Shown here one piece after another: positions 27,130 through 37,393 of a DNA stretch of 60,710 nucleotides. The position numbers and the translations under genes were made by a program. Below the pieces are notes generated by a model. That model saw only the letters and a program-made list of their open reading frames with translations, was not told where the DNA came from and did not search any database. The DNA is from CAVPCY01 sp963702525 (GTDB lineage: Bacteria > Actinomycetota > Coriobacteriia > Anaerosomatales > PHET01): positions 1-60,710 of the forward strand of contig CAVPCY010000022.1 of the NCBI GenBank assembly GCA_963702525.1, given 5' to 3'. How positions within the stretch are numbered: position 1 is the stretch's first letter; each line of letters opens with the position of its first letter.

Positions 27130-27459
27130 ACAGTGCCTTTCGCTTGGCTGCAGTGCACCCGGGGGCCGTGCCCTGTCGCTGGAGGGCCGGTGCCTCGGGG
27201 CGCCCCTCGCGTGCGGGTTTCGCGTTGCACGTGGGGTGCGAGGAGCCGTGGCGAAGGGAGCGAAAGCGATGCCACTTTCGGCAACGTCGCAGGTCATACG
27301 GTGTGCGCGCGGCAGCGGGGCCGGGTGAGGACGGCCTTACGTCACGAATCACGACTTGCCGCTCGGCCAAGATACCCCATAGGGTATACGATGGACCCTG
27401 GTTCGGGTAGACTCGAACCGCCGCTTGCTGGCGGTTCTTCAACGGCAAGGAGCCACTAG
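27130..27459. other. Intergenic region between divergent NlpC-like gene and nadE
   Basis: This stretch of 330 bases has no convincing gene. It contains the inverted repeat ATACCC-CATA-GGGTAT (27372-27387) and must hold promoters for both flanking genes. I looked for c-di-AMP and c-di-GMP riboswitch cores upstream of the NlpC-like gene and did not find them. Confidence 0.6.
27372..27387. promoter_or_regulatory. Palindrome ATACCC-N4-GGGTAT upstream of nadE
   Basis: A perfect 6-bp inverted repeat with a 4-nt spacer lies 72 nt before the nadE start, and TATACG (27385-27390) overlaps its right half and could be a -10. It may be an operator for NAD-related control, but no repressor gene is nearby. 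Confidence 0.4.
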
Positions 27460-29068
27460 ATGAGGGTCGTACTCGCGCAGATCAATCCGACCGTCGGTGA
27501 CATCCAAGGCAACATGGTGCTCGTGCTCGAGAAGCTCGCCCAGGCCGAGGCCGAGGGTGCGGGCGTGACGCTCTTTCCGGAGCTGTGTCTGACCGGGTAC
27601 CCGCCTGAGGACCTGCTGCTCAAGGAGCACTTCGTCGAAGACAACCTGATGGCGCTCGAGCAGGTCTCGGCGGCGTGCGGTCACATCGCGCTTGTCGGGT
27701 TCGTCGATCGGGTGGACGACAGGCTCTACAACGCCGTAGCCGTGTGCGGCAACAACCGCGTCTTGCAGATCCACCACAAGCGCGAGCTGCCCAACTACGG
27801 GGTGTTCGACGAGCGCAGGTACTTCGAGCCGGGAGAGTCGCTCGCGCTCACCGAGCTCGGCGGGTCGATGCTGGCCCCCACGATCTGCGAGGACATCTGG
27901 GTGCCTGAGATCGCGAGCGAGGCTGCCGAGGCCGGCGCGCAGGTGCTGCTCAACATCTCCGCATCACCCTTCCACGCCGGCAAAGGCGCCGAGCGTGAGG
28001 CGATGCTTGCTGAAAGGGCGCGCGACAACGGGATGTGGCTTGCGTACTGCAACGCGGCCGGCGGCCAAGACGAGCTCGTCTTCGACGGGCGCAGCGTGGT
28101 CATATCGCCCTCGGGAGAGGTCGTGGCGCGAGGCGCATCGTTTGCCGAGGACCTGGTGATCGTCGACTTCACACCGGGGGCGAAGCTGGGCGCGTCGGCC
28201 GACTACGCCGACATGCCCGAGGGACCCGAGGAGATCTACCGCGCGCTGAAGCTCGGGCTGGCGGACTATGCGCGCAAGAACGGCTTCAGTGACGCTGTGA
28301 TCGGGCTGTCCGGCGGAATCGACAGCGCGCTGACCGCTGCCATCGCCGTCGACGCGCTTGGGCCCGAGCACGTGCACGGGGTGATGATGCCGAGCCGCTA
28401 CTCCTCGGTCGGCAGCATCGAGGACTCGATGGACCTTGTTCGCGCGCTCGGCATCGAAGTGCGCGAGTTGCCGGTCGAGCCGGCGTTCGAGGCGCTTCTC
28501 GGCACGCTGCGGGAGAGCTTCGAAGGGCTCGAGTCCGATGTGACCGAGGAGAACTTGCAGGCGCGGGTGCGCGGCACGCTGCTGATGGCGCTGTCGAACA
28601 AGTTCGGGTGGCTCACGCTGGCCACCGGCAACAAGAGCGAGCTCTCGGTGGGCTACTCCACGCTCTACGGCGACATGGTCGGCGGCTTCGCGCCCCTCAA
28701 GGACGTCTTCAAGACCCGTGTCTACGAGCTGGCGACGTGGCGAAACTCGCTCGCGCGGCGGCCCCGTCATCCCTCAGGCGATCATCGACAAGGCGCCCAG
28801 TGCCGAACTTCGACCGGACCAGCGCGACGCCGACTCGCTACCGCCGTATCCCGTGCTCGACGCGGTGCTTCGGCACTACGTGGAGAAGGACGACAGCCGA
28901 GACGACATCGTGAAGATGGGCTTTCCGGCCGAGCTGGTCGATCGCATCATCCGGATGACCGATGCGGCCGAGTACAAGCGCCGCCAAGGTCCGATGGGCG
29001 TCAAGATCACCCCCAAGGCGTTCGGCAAGGACCGCCGCATGCCGGTCACCAACCGCTACAAGGGATAG
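27460..29068 (+). CDS. nadE: Glutamine-dependent NAD+ synthetase (one frameshift)
   Basis: Amidates deamido-NAD. About 535 residues after correction. The N-terminal nitrilase-type glutaminase domain shows its Glu-Lys-Cys triad in LFPELCLTGYPP, HHKRELPNYGVFDE and APTICEDIW. The C-terminal synthetase has the P-loop IGLSGGIDSALTAAIAVDAL, MPSRYSSVGSIEDS and TGNKSELSVGYSTLYGDMVG. The frame slips near 28757; the remainder reads PVIPQAIIDKAPSAELRPDQ and ends PVTNRYKG. The start has AAGGAG upstream. Confidence 0.94.
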
Positions 29069-29072
29069 GCTC

Positions 29073-29524
29073 GTGGCGGGCTTTCGCATCGAGTTCGCCG
29101 AGGAGGGATGGGGTCGCGACAGCGATCTGGAGTGGCTGCTCTTCGAGGTGCTGTACCGCGACTTCGGAGTGGAGCGCGAGCACGACTGGCGCCAGGAGGC
29201 GCCCGGCTCCGAGGTGGCGGTCGCGATCGCCGATGACGGCGAGCTTCTGGGCGCGGCACGGCTCCTTCCCAAGGCGGGCGATGCGTCGCGGCAGGTCAGA
29301 CAGGTCGCAGTCATCCCGGGCAGGCAGGCGCAGGGCGTCGGCAGGGCGCTGATGCGAGGCGCTCGAGACCGCGCTGCCGAGCAGGGCGCGACCGAGGTGT
29401 GGCTGCACGCCCGCGACACCGCTTTCGCTTTCTACGAGCGTCTGGGCTACGAGTTCACGAGCGGCACTTTCGTGAGCGAGCTGACCGGCATCCCGCATCG
29501 CACGATGCGCAAGAGCTCGCGTAG
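29073..29524 (+). CDS. GNAT-family N-acetyltransferase (stop unresolved)
   Basis: Acetyl-CoA transferase of about 150 residues starting at a GTG 4 nt after nadE. The acetyl-CoA loop is visible in VRQVAVIPGRQAQGVGRALM, followed by ATEVWLHARDTAFAFYERLGYE. The C-terminus PHRTMRK is typical of ElaA-like acetyltransferases. In this sequence the frame runs on to 29849 over the next gene. A TAG about 12 nt after the PHRTMRK codons is in another frame, so a one-base error probably hides the stop, and the end given is approximate. Confidence 0.75.
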
Positions 29525-29682
29525 GGCGGTCGATCGAAGCAACGAAGGCTCGGTGCGCCGCTCGTCGGCTCGGTTCTGGCGGTTGCAAGCCTGCATCGCG
29601 TACCCTGTTCGGTGGCTCGAAATGGCGCACTCAAGGCGCGCCAGGCCGTCTTCAACCGACGACCCGAGGAGGGGTAGCACAG

Positions 29683-30644
29683 ATGCCGAGCATCACTCGC
29701 GACCAGGTTCGCGTGCCCGCCGACGTTCCGGCGGACGCCCGCGACATCTACATCGAGAACTATCTCAAGGCGACGCGTGGGACCGGGCGCCTCATGCTGT
29801 TCGCGTGCGACCAGAAGATCGAGCACCTCAACGACGACTTCTTCGGTGAGGGCATCTCGGTCGAGGACGCGGAGCCCGAGCACCTGTTCCGCATCGGCTC
29901 GCAGGGCGTGTGCGGCGTGCTCGCCGGCCAGCGCGGCCTCGTCGCTGCAGTACGCCAACGACTACCCGGACATCAACTACCTCGTGAAGATCAACAGCAA
30001 GACCCACTTGGTCAAGACGAGCCAGGATCCCGCCAAGCACCAGGACGACCCGTACTCGCCGCAGCTCTACGGCATCGAGACGGTGCTGGACCTGCGCGAC
30101 AACGGCGTCAACGTCGTGGGCGTCGGCTACACGATCTACCTGGGCTCCGAGTACGAAGCCACGATGATGGCCGAGGCCGGTCAGCTCATCGCCGACGCGC
30201 ACTCGCAGGGCCTTGTCGTGGTCCTGTGGATGTATCCGCGCGGCAAGGCCGTCGCCAACGAGAAGGATGCCCATCTGATCGCCGGCGCCGCCGGAACCGC
30301 GCTGTGTCTGGGCGCCGACTTCGTGAAGGTCAACCCGCCCAAGGGCGACGACGTCGGGCTCCTCGGCGGACAAGCTCAAGGAGGCGGCAGCGGCGTCAGG
30401 ACGGACCGGCCTCGTCTGCGCCGGCGGCTCCACGGTCGACGCGAACGTCTTCCTGCAGCAGCTGTGGGACCAGATCCACGTGGGCGGAGCGACCGGCAAC
30501 GCGACCGGACGCAACATCCACCAGCGCTCGCTTGATGAGGCCGTCCGTCTCACCAAGGCCATCAGCGCGATAACGCTGGGGGACTGGAGCGTGGAAGACG
30601 CCGAGGCCGTGTTCAGGGGCGAGAAGGACTTCACCGTCTCGTAG
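29683..30644 (+). CDS. DhnA/FbaB-type class I aldolase (two frameshifts)
   Basis: A (beta-alpha)8 aldolase of about 320 residues, most like class I fructose-bisphosphate aldolases of the archaeal/DhnA group. It opens SITRDQVRVPADVP, with LFACDQKIEHLNDDFF. The frame slips near 29940 and 30365. Between these lie YLVKINSKTHLVKTS, VGVGYTIYLGSEYEA, WMYPRGKAV and DFVKVNPPKGD, which probably holds the Schiff-base lysine. After the second slip it reads LVCAGGSTVDANVFLQQLWD and GGATGNATGRNIHQRSL. The ATG has GAGGAGGGG upstream. It could supply triose phosphates to glycolysis together with Pfp. A terminator hairpin follows. Confidence 0.85.
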
Positions 30645-30672
30645 ACGGTCTGGTACGAGAAGCGCACACGAC

Positions 30673-30708
30673 GCGGCACCGTCCCTACACCAGTCAGGGC
30701 GGTGCCGC
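30673..30708 (+). terminator. Terminator-like hairpin after the aldolase gene
   Basis: GCGGCACCGTCCCT (30673-30686) pairs with AGGGCGGTGCCGC (30696-30708) with one bulged base. It lies about 30 nt after the stop. Only a weak T-run follows (GCTTTCC). Confidence 0.6.
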
Positions 30709-30774
30709 GAGTCGCTTTCCCGAAGGGGTACAACTGCTCCTAAGGGCAAGACACCACCGAGTGAGAGCAGGCTC

Positions 30775-31672
30775 ATGCCGCTAGCCGATTGGTTCTCCGC
30801 CAGAGAGAGCAGACGCTATACCCGCGTCGACGACACACCGCAAGCGTCTTCCTCGGCAGAGGTGCCCGATGGCGTGTGGGTGAAGTGCGAGGGCTGTAAG
30901 CACACGCTGTACGAGGGCGAGCTAGCCGAGAACGACTGGGTCTGCCGGCACTGCGGGCGCCACTTCGACCTTACTGCCGCGCAACGCGTCGAGTTGCTCG
31001 CGGATGAAGGGCTCCTTCACCGAGATCGACGCCGACATCGGGCCGTGCGACCCGTTGGGTTTCGTCGCTGCGAAACCCTACGAGGTCTCGCTGGACAGCG
31101 CGCGCGAGAAGTCGGGGATGACCGAGGCAGTGGTCACGGGGCGCGCCACGATCGGCGGCGAACCGGTGGTCTTCGGCGCGATGGACTTCCGGTTCATCGG
31201 CGCGTCGATGGGATCTGTCGTTGGCGAGAAGGTCACCAGGGCGTTCGAGCTCGCTACTGCCGAGAGGCTCCCCATCGTGCTTGTCACGGCTTCGGGCGGG
31301 GCGCGCATGCAAGAAGGCATGCTGTCACTGATGCAGATGGCCAAGACGAGCGCCGCGGCTCAGCGCCACTCAGACGCGGGTCTCGCTTACATCTCCGTGC
31401 TCACGAATCCCACCTACGGGGGCGTGACGGCGTCGTTCGCCGTGCTCGCCGACGTGCTGCTCGCCGAGCCGGGTGCACGCATCGGCTTCGCCGGCCCGCT
31501 GCTTGTCGAGCAGACGATTCGCCAGAAGCTGCCCAAGGGTTTCCAGACCGCCGAGTCGATGCTCGAGCACGGGATGATCGATGAGGTCGTGCCCCGCGGC
31601 GAGCTCAAGGAGCGCATCGAGCTCATTCTCGGCTATCTGACCCCGCGTCCGGCGAGCGGGGGTGCGCGCTAG
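30775..31672 (+). CDS. accD: Acetyl-CoA carboxylase carboxyltransferase subunit beta (one frameshift)
   Basis: Carboxyltransferase subunit making malonyl-CoA with AccA. About 299 residues after correction. An N-terminal Cys4 zinc finger (VKCEGCKHTLY ... WVCRHCGRHF) marks the bacterial AccD. The frame slips near 31005; then it reads GSFTEIDADIGPCDPLGF, VTGRATIGGEPVVFGAMDF, FIGASMGSVVGEKVTRAFE, VTASGGARMQEGMLSLMQM and GFAGPLLVEQTIRQKLPKGF. The accA start follows the stop with no gap. Confidence 0.93.
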
Positions 31673-32632
31673 ATGGCCCGCGCCTACGTGATGGACTTCG
31701 AACGTCCGCTGCACGAGCTCGAGGACAAGCTCGCCGAGCTGCGCAAGCTCGATGTGTCCGCGAACCCCGAACTCGCTGGTGAGATCGAGGCGCTTGCGGC
31801 CGATATCGACAAGCTTCGCAACGAGACCTACTCCAACCTGCAGCCGTGGGACCGCGTCCAGGTCTCCCGGCACCCGAGGCGACCCAAGACCGAGCACTAC
31901 CTCGAAGCTCTGTTCACCGATGTCGTCGAGATCCACGGTGACCGCGCGTTCGCGGACGATGAGGCGATCTTCGCCGGCCTGGCCACGATCGAGGGACACA
32001 GGGTCGCGGTCCTGGGGCACCGCAAGGGGACCGACACCAAGTCCAACGTGAGGCGCAACTTCGGCTCGCCGCATCCCGAGGGGTACCGCAAGGCGATGCG
32101 GGTCATGCGCCTGGCCGACAAGTTCGGGCTGCCTATCGTCACGCTCCTCGACACCGCGGGCGCCTACCCCGGTATCGAGGCAGAAGAGCGTGGTCAGGCG
32201 CTCGCCATCGCCGAGTCGCTCGCGCTGCTCTCGAGCGTGCGCGTGCCTGTCGTGGTCGTTGGTATCGGCGAGGGCGGCAGCGGAGGGGCGCTCGCCATCG
32301 GCTTCGGCGACCGTATGCTCATGCTCGAGAACGCCTACTACTCGGTCATCAGTCCTGAGATGTGCTCAAACATCCTGTACAAGGACCCGACGCAGGCCAA
32401 GACGGCCGCGTCGTGTTTGAAGATGGTCGGCTCGGACCTGTTGGAGCTTGGCATCGTGGACGAAGTCGTGCCGGAGCCGCTCGGTGGCGCGCACGCAGAC
32501 CCGGAGGCGACCTTCTCGGCGGTGGGGGCCGCGATCGTGCGGGCACTCGACGAGCTTTCGGGTATCGACAGCGATAGGTTGGTCGAAACGCGCTACGCAC
32601 GGCTTCGGGCCATCGGGGAGTACGCCCGGTAG
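31673..32632 (+). CDS. accA: Acetyl-CoA carboxylase carboxyltransferase subunit alpha
   Basis: 319 residues in an intact frame. An N-terminal helical region (MDFERPLHELEDKLAELRKL) leads into the crotonase-like core with RPKTEHYLEALFTDVVEIHG, HRKGTDTKSNVRRNFG, TLLDTAGAYPGIEAEERGQ and GIGEGGSGGALAIGFGDRML. Biotin carboxylase and biotin carrier genes are not in this window. Confidence 0.96.
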   Translation: MARAYVMDFERPLHELEDKLAELRKLDVSANPELAGEIEALAADIDKLRNETYSNLQPWDRVQVSRHPRRPKTEHYLEALFTDVVEIHGDRAFADDEAIFAGLATIEGHRVAVLGHRKGTDTKSNVRRNFGSPHPEGYRKAMRVMRLADKFGLPIVTLLDTAGAYPGIEAEERGQALAIAESLALLSSVRVPVVVVGIGEGGSGGALAIGFGDRMLMLENAYYSVISPEMCSNILYKDPTQAKTAASCLKMVGSDLLELGIVDEVVPEPLGGAHADPEATFSAVGAAIVRALDELSGIDSDRLVETRYARLRAIGEYAR

Positions 32633-32661
32633 GCGACAACGCAAGCACGTCGGAGGTTCCC

Positions 32662-33903
<1,242 letters not shown>

Positions 33904-33967
33904 TTGCGCGGAGCCGCATGCTGGCGCACCCGGCGCTGCCGCCCCGCTGACACCAGGAGGGTCACCG

Positions 33968-34528
33968 ATGTACGAGCTCTTCCGGGAGGTGGGGCGCGAC
34001 CTGTTCCTCGCGGGCCACGTCACCGCTCGTCACGGCAACCTCTCGGTGCGCGACGGCGACAGGATCTACATCACGCGCAGTGGGTCGATGCTCTCGCGCC
34101 TCGAGCCCAACGACATCATCTCGACGCGCATGGAGCCTTCCGAGCGGGACCGGGGCTGCAGCCGGGAGCTCGTCGTGCACCGCGCCGTCTACGAGGCGAC
34201 CGATGCGACGGCGATCTGTCACGCGCATCCGCCGCACACGATGTTCCGCTCGCTTATCGAGGACGAGATCCGCCCCCTCGACTCGGAGGCGCGGTTCGTG
34301 ATCGGCGACTCGGTGCCGGTGCTGGTGCCCAAGGTCAAGATCGGCTCGGCCGAGGCCGCCGAGATGCTCGCCGAAGCCCTGCAAAGCGTGCCGGTGGCGG
34401 TGCTTCGCACGCACGGGCCGTTCGCGGTGGGCGAGACGCTGTGGGACGCGTGGGGCATCATCGCAGTGCTCGAGGAGTCGTGCCACATACTCGACCTGCG
34501 TGACACCACGGGATCGCCACTGCTCTGA
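33968..34528 (+). CDS. Class II aldolase/adducin family protein (FucA-like)
   Basis: 186 residues in an intact frame. The fold of L-fuculose-phosphate aldolase is clear: VTARHGNLSVRDGDRIYITRSG, then the zinc ligands in CHAHPPH and a third His in LRTHGPFAVG. Substrates in the family include fuculose, ribulose and deoxy-ribulose phosphates; which one applies here cannot be told. It begins a cluster with an LsrF-like thiolase/aldolase and a zinc alcohol dehydrogenase. Confidence 0.85.
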   Translation: MYELFREVGRDLFLAGHVTARHGNLSVRDGDRIYITRSGSMLSRLEPNDIISTRMEPSERDRGCSRELVVHRAVYEATDATAICHAHPPHTMFRSLIEDEIRPLDSEARFVIGDSVPVLVPKVKIGSAEAAEMLAEALQSVPVAVLRTHGPFAVGETLWDAWGIIAVLEESCHILDLRDTTGSPLL

Positions 34529-34648
34529 GGTGGCGAAAGGCGCCCAGAAAGCCGCGGTCCATCTGCTAGCATGGTGCGCGAGTCCTCGGCTGGTCGAGCG
34601 CCGAGCGGCCGAGTCCGAACGGTACGCTACTTCCGGAGGTCACACACC

Positions 34649-35494
34649 ATGTCGTGGGGTCTAGAGAACCGCCTTTCGCGCATCCTGAAGCCTGCGGACA
34701 ACCGCACGGTCATGCTGGCCGTCGACCACGGCTACTTCCTCGGCCCCACCACGGGGCTCGAGCAGTGCTGCAACTCGGTCGTGCCGTTGGCGCCCTACGC
34801 GGACACACTCATGCTGACCCGCGGGGTGCTGAGAAACGACATCCCCAGCAGCGTTGACACTCCGATCGTGCTACGCGTCTCGGGGGGCAGCAGCGTGCTG
34901 GAGGACGACCTGTCCAACGAGACGATCGTCACCGGCGTCGAGGAGTGCATCCGCTTGAACGCCGCAGGAATGGCGCTGCAGGTCTTCGTCGGAGCGCCGC
35001 ACCAGCACCAGACGATCGCCAACCTGGGCAAGCTCGTGGACCAGGGCGAGCGCTACGGTATCCCGGTCATCGGCGTGACGGCCGTCGGCAAGGACATGGT
35101 GCGCGACGCACGCTACCTCGCGCTTGCCAGCCGCATCATCGCCGAGACGGGCGGCCACATCGTCAAGACCTACTACTGCGAGGACTTCGAGCGGGTCACG
35201 AGTACCTGCCCGGTGCCGATCGTCATGGCCGGAGGCAAGAAGCTGCCCGAGCGCGAGGCGCTCGAGATGACGTGGAACGCGATGGCGGGTGGCGCCGCCG
35301 GCGTCGACATGGGCCGCAACATCTTCCAGTCCGATAGCCCCATCGGCATGATCAAGGCCGTCAACGCGGTCGTGCACGGCGGCGCGTCGGTCGACGACGC
35401 GTACGCGGTCTATGCGGACCACAAGGCCGCCACGGGCGTCACCGGGCCGGGCGTGGGCTCGGCCGTGGCCGCCGACGACTCCCGCAAGATCTAG
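34649..35494 (+). CDS. LsrF/DhnA-like class I aldolase or thiolase
   Basis: 281 residues from the ATG at 34649, which has CCGGAGGT upstream. The sequence is strikingly close to E. coli LsrF (3-hydroxy-5-phosphonooxypentane-2,4-dione thiolase): VMLAVDHGYFLGPTTGLE, VTAVGKDMVRDARYLALA, the catalytic-lysine segment HIVKTYYCEDFERV, PIVMAGGKKLPEREALEM and GVDMGRNIFQSD. No other lsr genes are present, so AI-2 breakdown is unlikely. A related sugar-phosphate aldol or thiolysis step with its neighbours is the better guess. The frame is intact. Confidence 0.85.
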   Translation: MSWGLENRLSRILKPADNRTVMLAVDHGYFLGPTTGLEQCCNSVVPLAPYADTLMLTRGVLRNDIPSSVDTPIVLRVSGGSSVLEDDLSNETIVTGVEECIRLNAAGMALQVFVGAPHQHQTIANLGKLVDQGERYGIPVIGVTAVGKDMVRDARYLALASRIIAETGGHIVKTYYCEDFERVTSTCPVPIVMAGGKKLPEREALEMTWNAMAGGAAGVDMGRNIFQSDSPIGMIKAVNAVVHGGASVDDAYAVYADHKAATGVTGPGVGSAVAADDSRKI

Positions 35495-35517
35495 CGCAAG
35501 CGCGAAGGAGCGAGCGC

Positions 35518-36558
35518 ATGCCTGAGACCATGCGGGCCGGGGTGTACTACAACAACTCCGACGTGCGCGTCGAGGAGCGTCCCGTTCCGGCTATCGGGCC
35601 GGGCGAGGTGCTGATGCGCGTGCACGCGTCGGGCATCTGCGGTTCGGACGTGCTCGAGTGGTACCGCGTGCCCAAGGCGCCGATCGTGCTGGGCCACGAG
35701 GTCGCCGGCGACATCGTCGAGGTGGGCGAGGGCGTCGAGGGCGTCCGCGCGGGCGACCGGGTCGCCGTGAGCCACCACGTGCCGTGCAATGCCTGCCCCG
35801 AATGCTTGGCGGGCTTCCATACGGCTTGCCACACGCTGCACACCACCAACTTCGATCCGGGCGGCTTCGCCGAGTACGTCCGAGTCCCTCGGCTCCAGAC
35901 CGAGCGCGGTGTGCTGCGCCTTCCGGACTCGGTGAGCTACGAGGACGGCACCTTCGTCGAGCCGCTCGGCTGTGTGGTACGCGCCCAGACACGGGCGGGC
36001 GTGCGCCCGGGCTCGACCGTACTCGTGATCGGCAGCGGGATCTCAGGGCTGTTGCACATCCGCCTCGCCGCCGCCCTCGGCGCGGGGCGTGTCTTCGCGA
36101 CCGACGTGAGCGAGTACCGGCTCGACTGGGCGCGAAGGAGCGGCGCGACCGCTGCGTTCGATGCGATCGTGGCGGGCGACAGGCTGCCCGAGATGCTGCG
36201 CGAGGCCAACGACGGCCGGCTGGCCGACCTCGTGATCCTTTGCACCGGCGCTTCCTCGGCGATCGATCAGGGTCTGGCGTGCCTCGAGAACGGTGCGACC
36301 TTCATCGTCTTCGCCGTGCCGGCCCCCGGCGAGAACCATCCGATGCCGCTCAACGAGCTGTGGCGGCGCGAGGTCACCGTGCGCACGGCGTACGGCGCCG
36401 CCCCCGGTGACCTGCAGACGGCGCTCGATCTGATCGGCACCGGGCGCGTGCGCGTGGACGACCTCATCACGCACCGCCTGCCGCTCGATCGCATCGCCGA
36501 GGGCTTCAAGCTGGTCGCCGATGCTGCCGATTCGGTGAAGGTGGTCATCGAGCTCTAG
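35518..36558 (+). CDS. Zinc-dependent medium-chain alcohol dehydrogenase
   Basis: 346 residues in an intact frame. The catalytic zinc ligands are Cys in GICGSDV and the His-Glu of LGHEVAGDI. The structural zinc lobe is CNACPECLAGFHTAC. The Rossmann segment VLVIGSGISGLLHIRLAAALG ends in FATDVSEYRLDWAR, whose Asp suggests NAD rather than NADP. Its nearest relatives are polyol and threonine dehydrogenases. It sits 23 nt after the LsrF-like gene and may reduce or oxidise a small hydroxyaldehyde or polyol made there. Confidence 0.88.
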   Translation: MPETMRAGVYYNNSDVRVEERPVPAIGPGEVLMRVHASGICGSDVLEWYRVPKAPIVLGHEVAGDIVEVGEGVEGVRAGDRVAVSHHVPCNACPECLAGFHTACHTLHTTNFDPGGFAEYVRVPRLQTERGVLRLPDSVSYEDGTFVEPLGCVVRAQTRAGVRPGSTVLVIGSGISGLLHIRLAAALGAGRVFATDVSEYRLDWARRSGATAAFDAIVAGDRLPEMLREANDGRLADLVILCTGASSAIDQGLACLENGATFIVFAVPAPGENHPMPLNELWRREVTVRTAYGAAPGDLQTALDLIGTGRVRVDDLITHRLPLDRIAEGFKLVADAADSVKVVIEL

Positions 36559-36610
36559 GCGCTGCCGTCACGCTCGTCGAGTACACGAAACCGGCACCAG
36601 GAGGCATTCA

Positions 36611-37333
36611 GTGAGTGACAGTCCCGACAAGCGCACCTCCGTTCTCCAGCAGCTCGGCGGTGCGGAGTCGGCTTTTCTGCGGCGCGGACGCGAGCACAGC
36701 GAGGATGTGGAGAGCGCGGTGCGCGTCTTCCTCGAGTTCTTGCGCGGGATGGAACTGCTCGAACTGGGCAGACCTGTCGTGACGGTCTTCGGCTCGGCCC
36801 GCTTCAAAGAGGACCACCCGTACTACATCCGTGCGCGACAACTCGGCCGGCACCTTGCCGAGGCGGGCTTCGCGGTGATGACGGGAGCGGGCCCCGGGAT
36901 CATGGAGGCGGCCAACCGTGGTTGCCAGGAGGCCGGCGGGCTGTCGGTGGGAGCGAACATCCACCTGCCGCACGAGCAGAAGCCCAACCCCTACCTCGAC
37001 AAGTACGTGATGTTCGAGCACTTCTTCGTGCGCAAGGTGATGCTCGTGAAGTACTCGTGCGCGTTCGTTGCGATGCCGGGTGGGTTCGGCACGATGGACG
37101 AGGTGTTCGAGACGCTCACCCTCATGCAGACCGGCAAGATCGACTCGTTCCCCGTCGTGTGCATGGGCAAGGCGTTCTGGGGCGAGCTCGAGGACTTCAT
37201 GCACAAGTCGCTCATTCCCGAGAAGACCATCTCGGCCGAGGACCTGGAGCTGCTCTACTTCACCGACGAGCCCGAAGATGCGCTCACCTACATCCTCGAG
37301 CATCCGCGCGGCTGCTCGAACTACGGCGGCTAG
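36611..37333 (+). CDS. LOG-family protein (cytokinin riboside monophosphate phosphoribohydrolase-like)
   Basis: 240 residues from a GTG with AGGAGG upstream. The Rossmann-like LOG signature is present: VTVFGSARFKEDHPYY, GPGIMEAANRGCQEAGG and the nucleotide-binding PGGFGTMDEVFETLTLMQTGK. LOG proteins release the base from nucleoside monophosphates; many bacterial members were misnamed lysine decarboxylases. The frame is intact. Confidence 0.88.
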   Translation: MSDSPDKRTSVLQQLGGAESAFLRRGREHSEDVESAVRVFLEFLRGMELLELGRPVVTVFGSARFKEDHPYYIRARQLGRHLAEAGFAVMTGAGPGIMEAANRGCQEAGGLSVGANIHLPHEQKPNPYLDKYVMFEHFFVRKVMLVKYSCAFVAMPGGFGTMDEVFETLTLMQTGKIDSFPVVCMGKAFWGELEDFMHKSLIPEKTISAEDLELLYFTDEPEDALTYILEHPRGCSNYGG

Positions 37334-37393
37334 GCATCTCCGATCACGGCGCGGTGCGTTTCGCGCCGTTCGAGCCGACATGCTCGGCCGGGT

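Noticed and set aside
27130..27400. Possible c-di-AMP or c-di-GMP riboswitch upstream of the NlpC/P60-like gene
   Set aside because: Hairpins such as GCCGAAAGTGGC exist, but the conserved cores of either class are not present on the minus strand.
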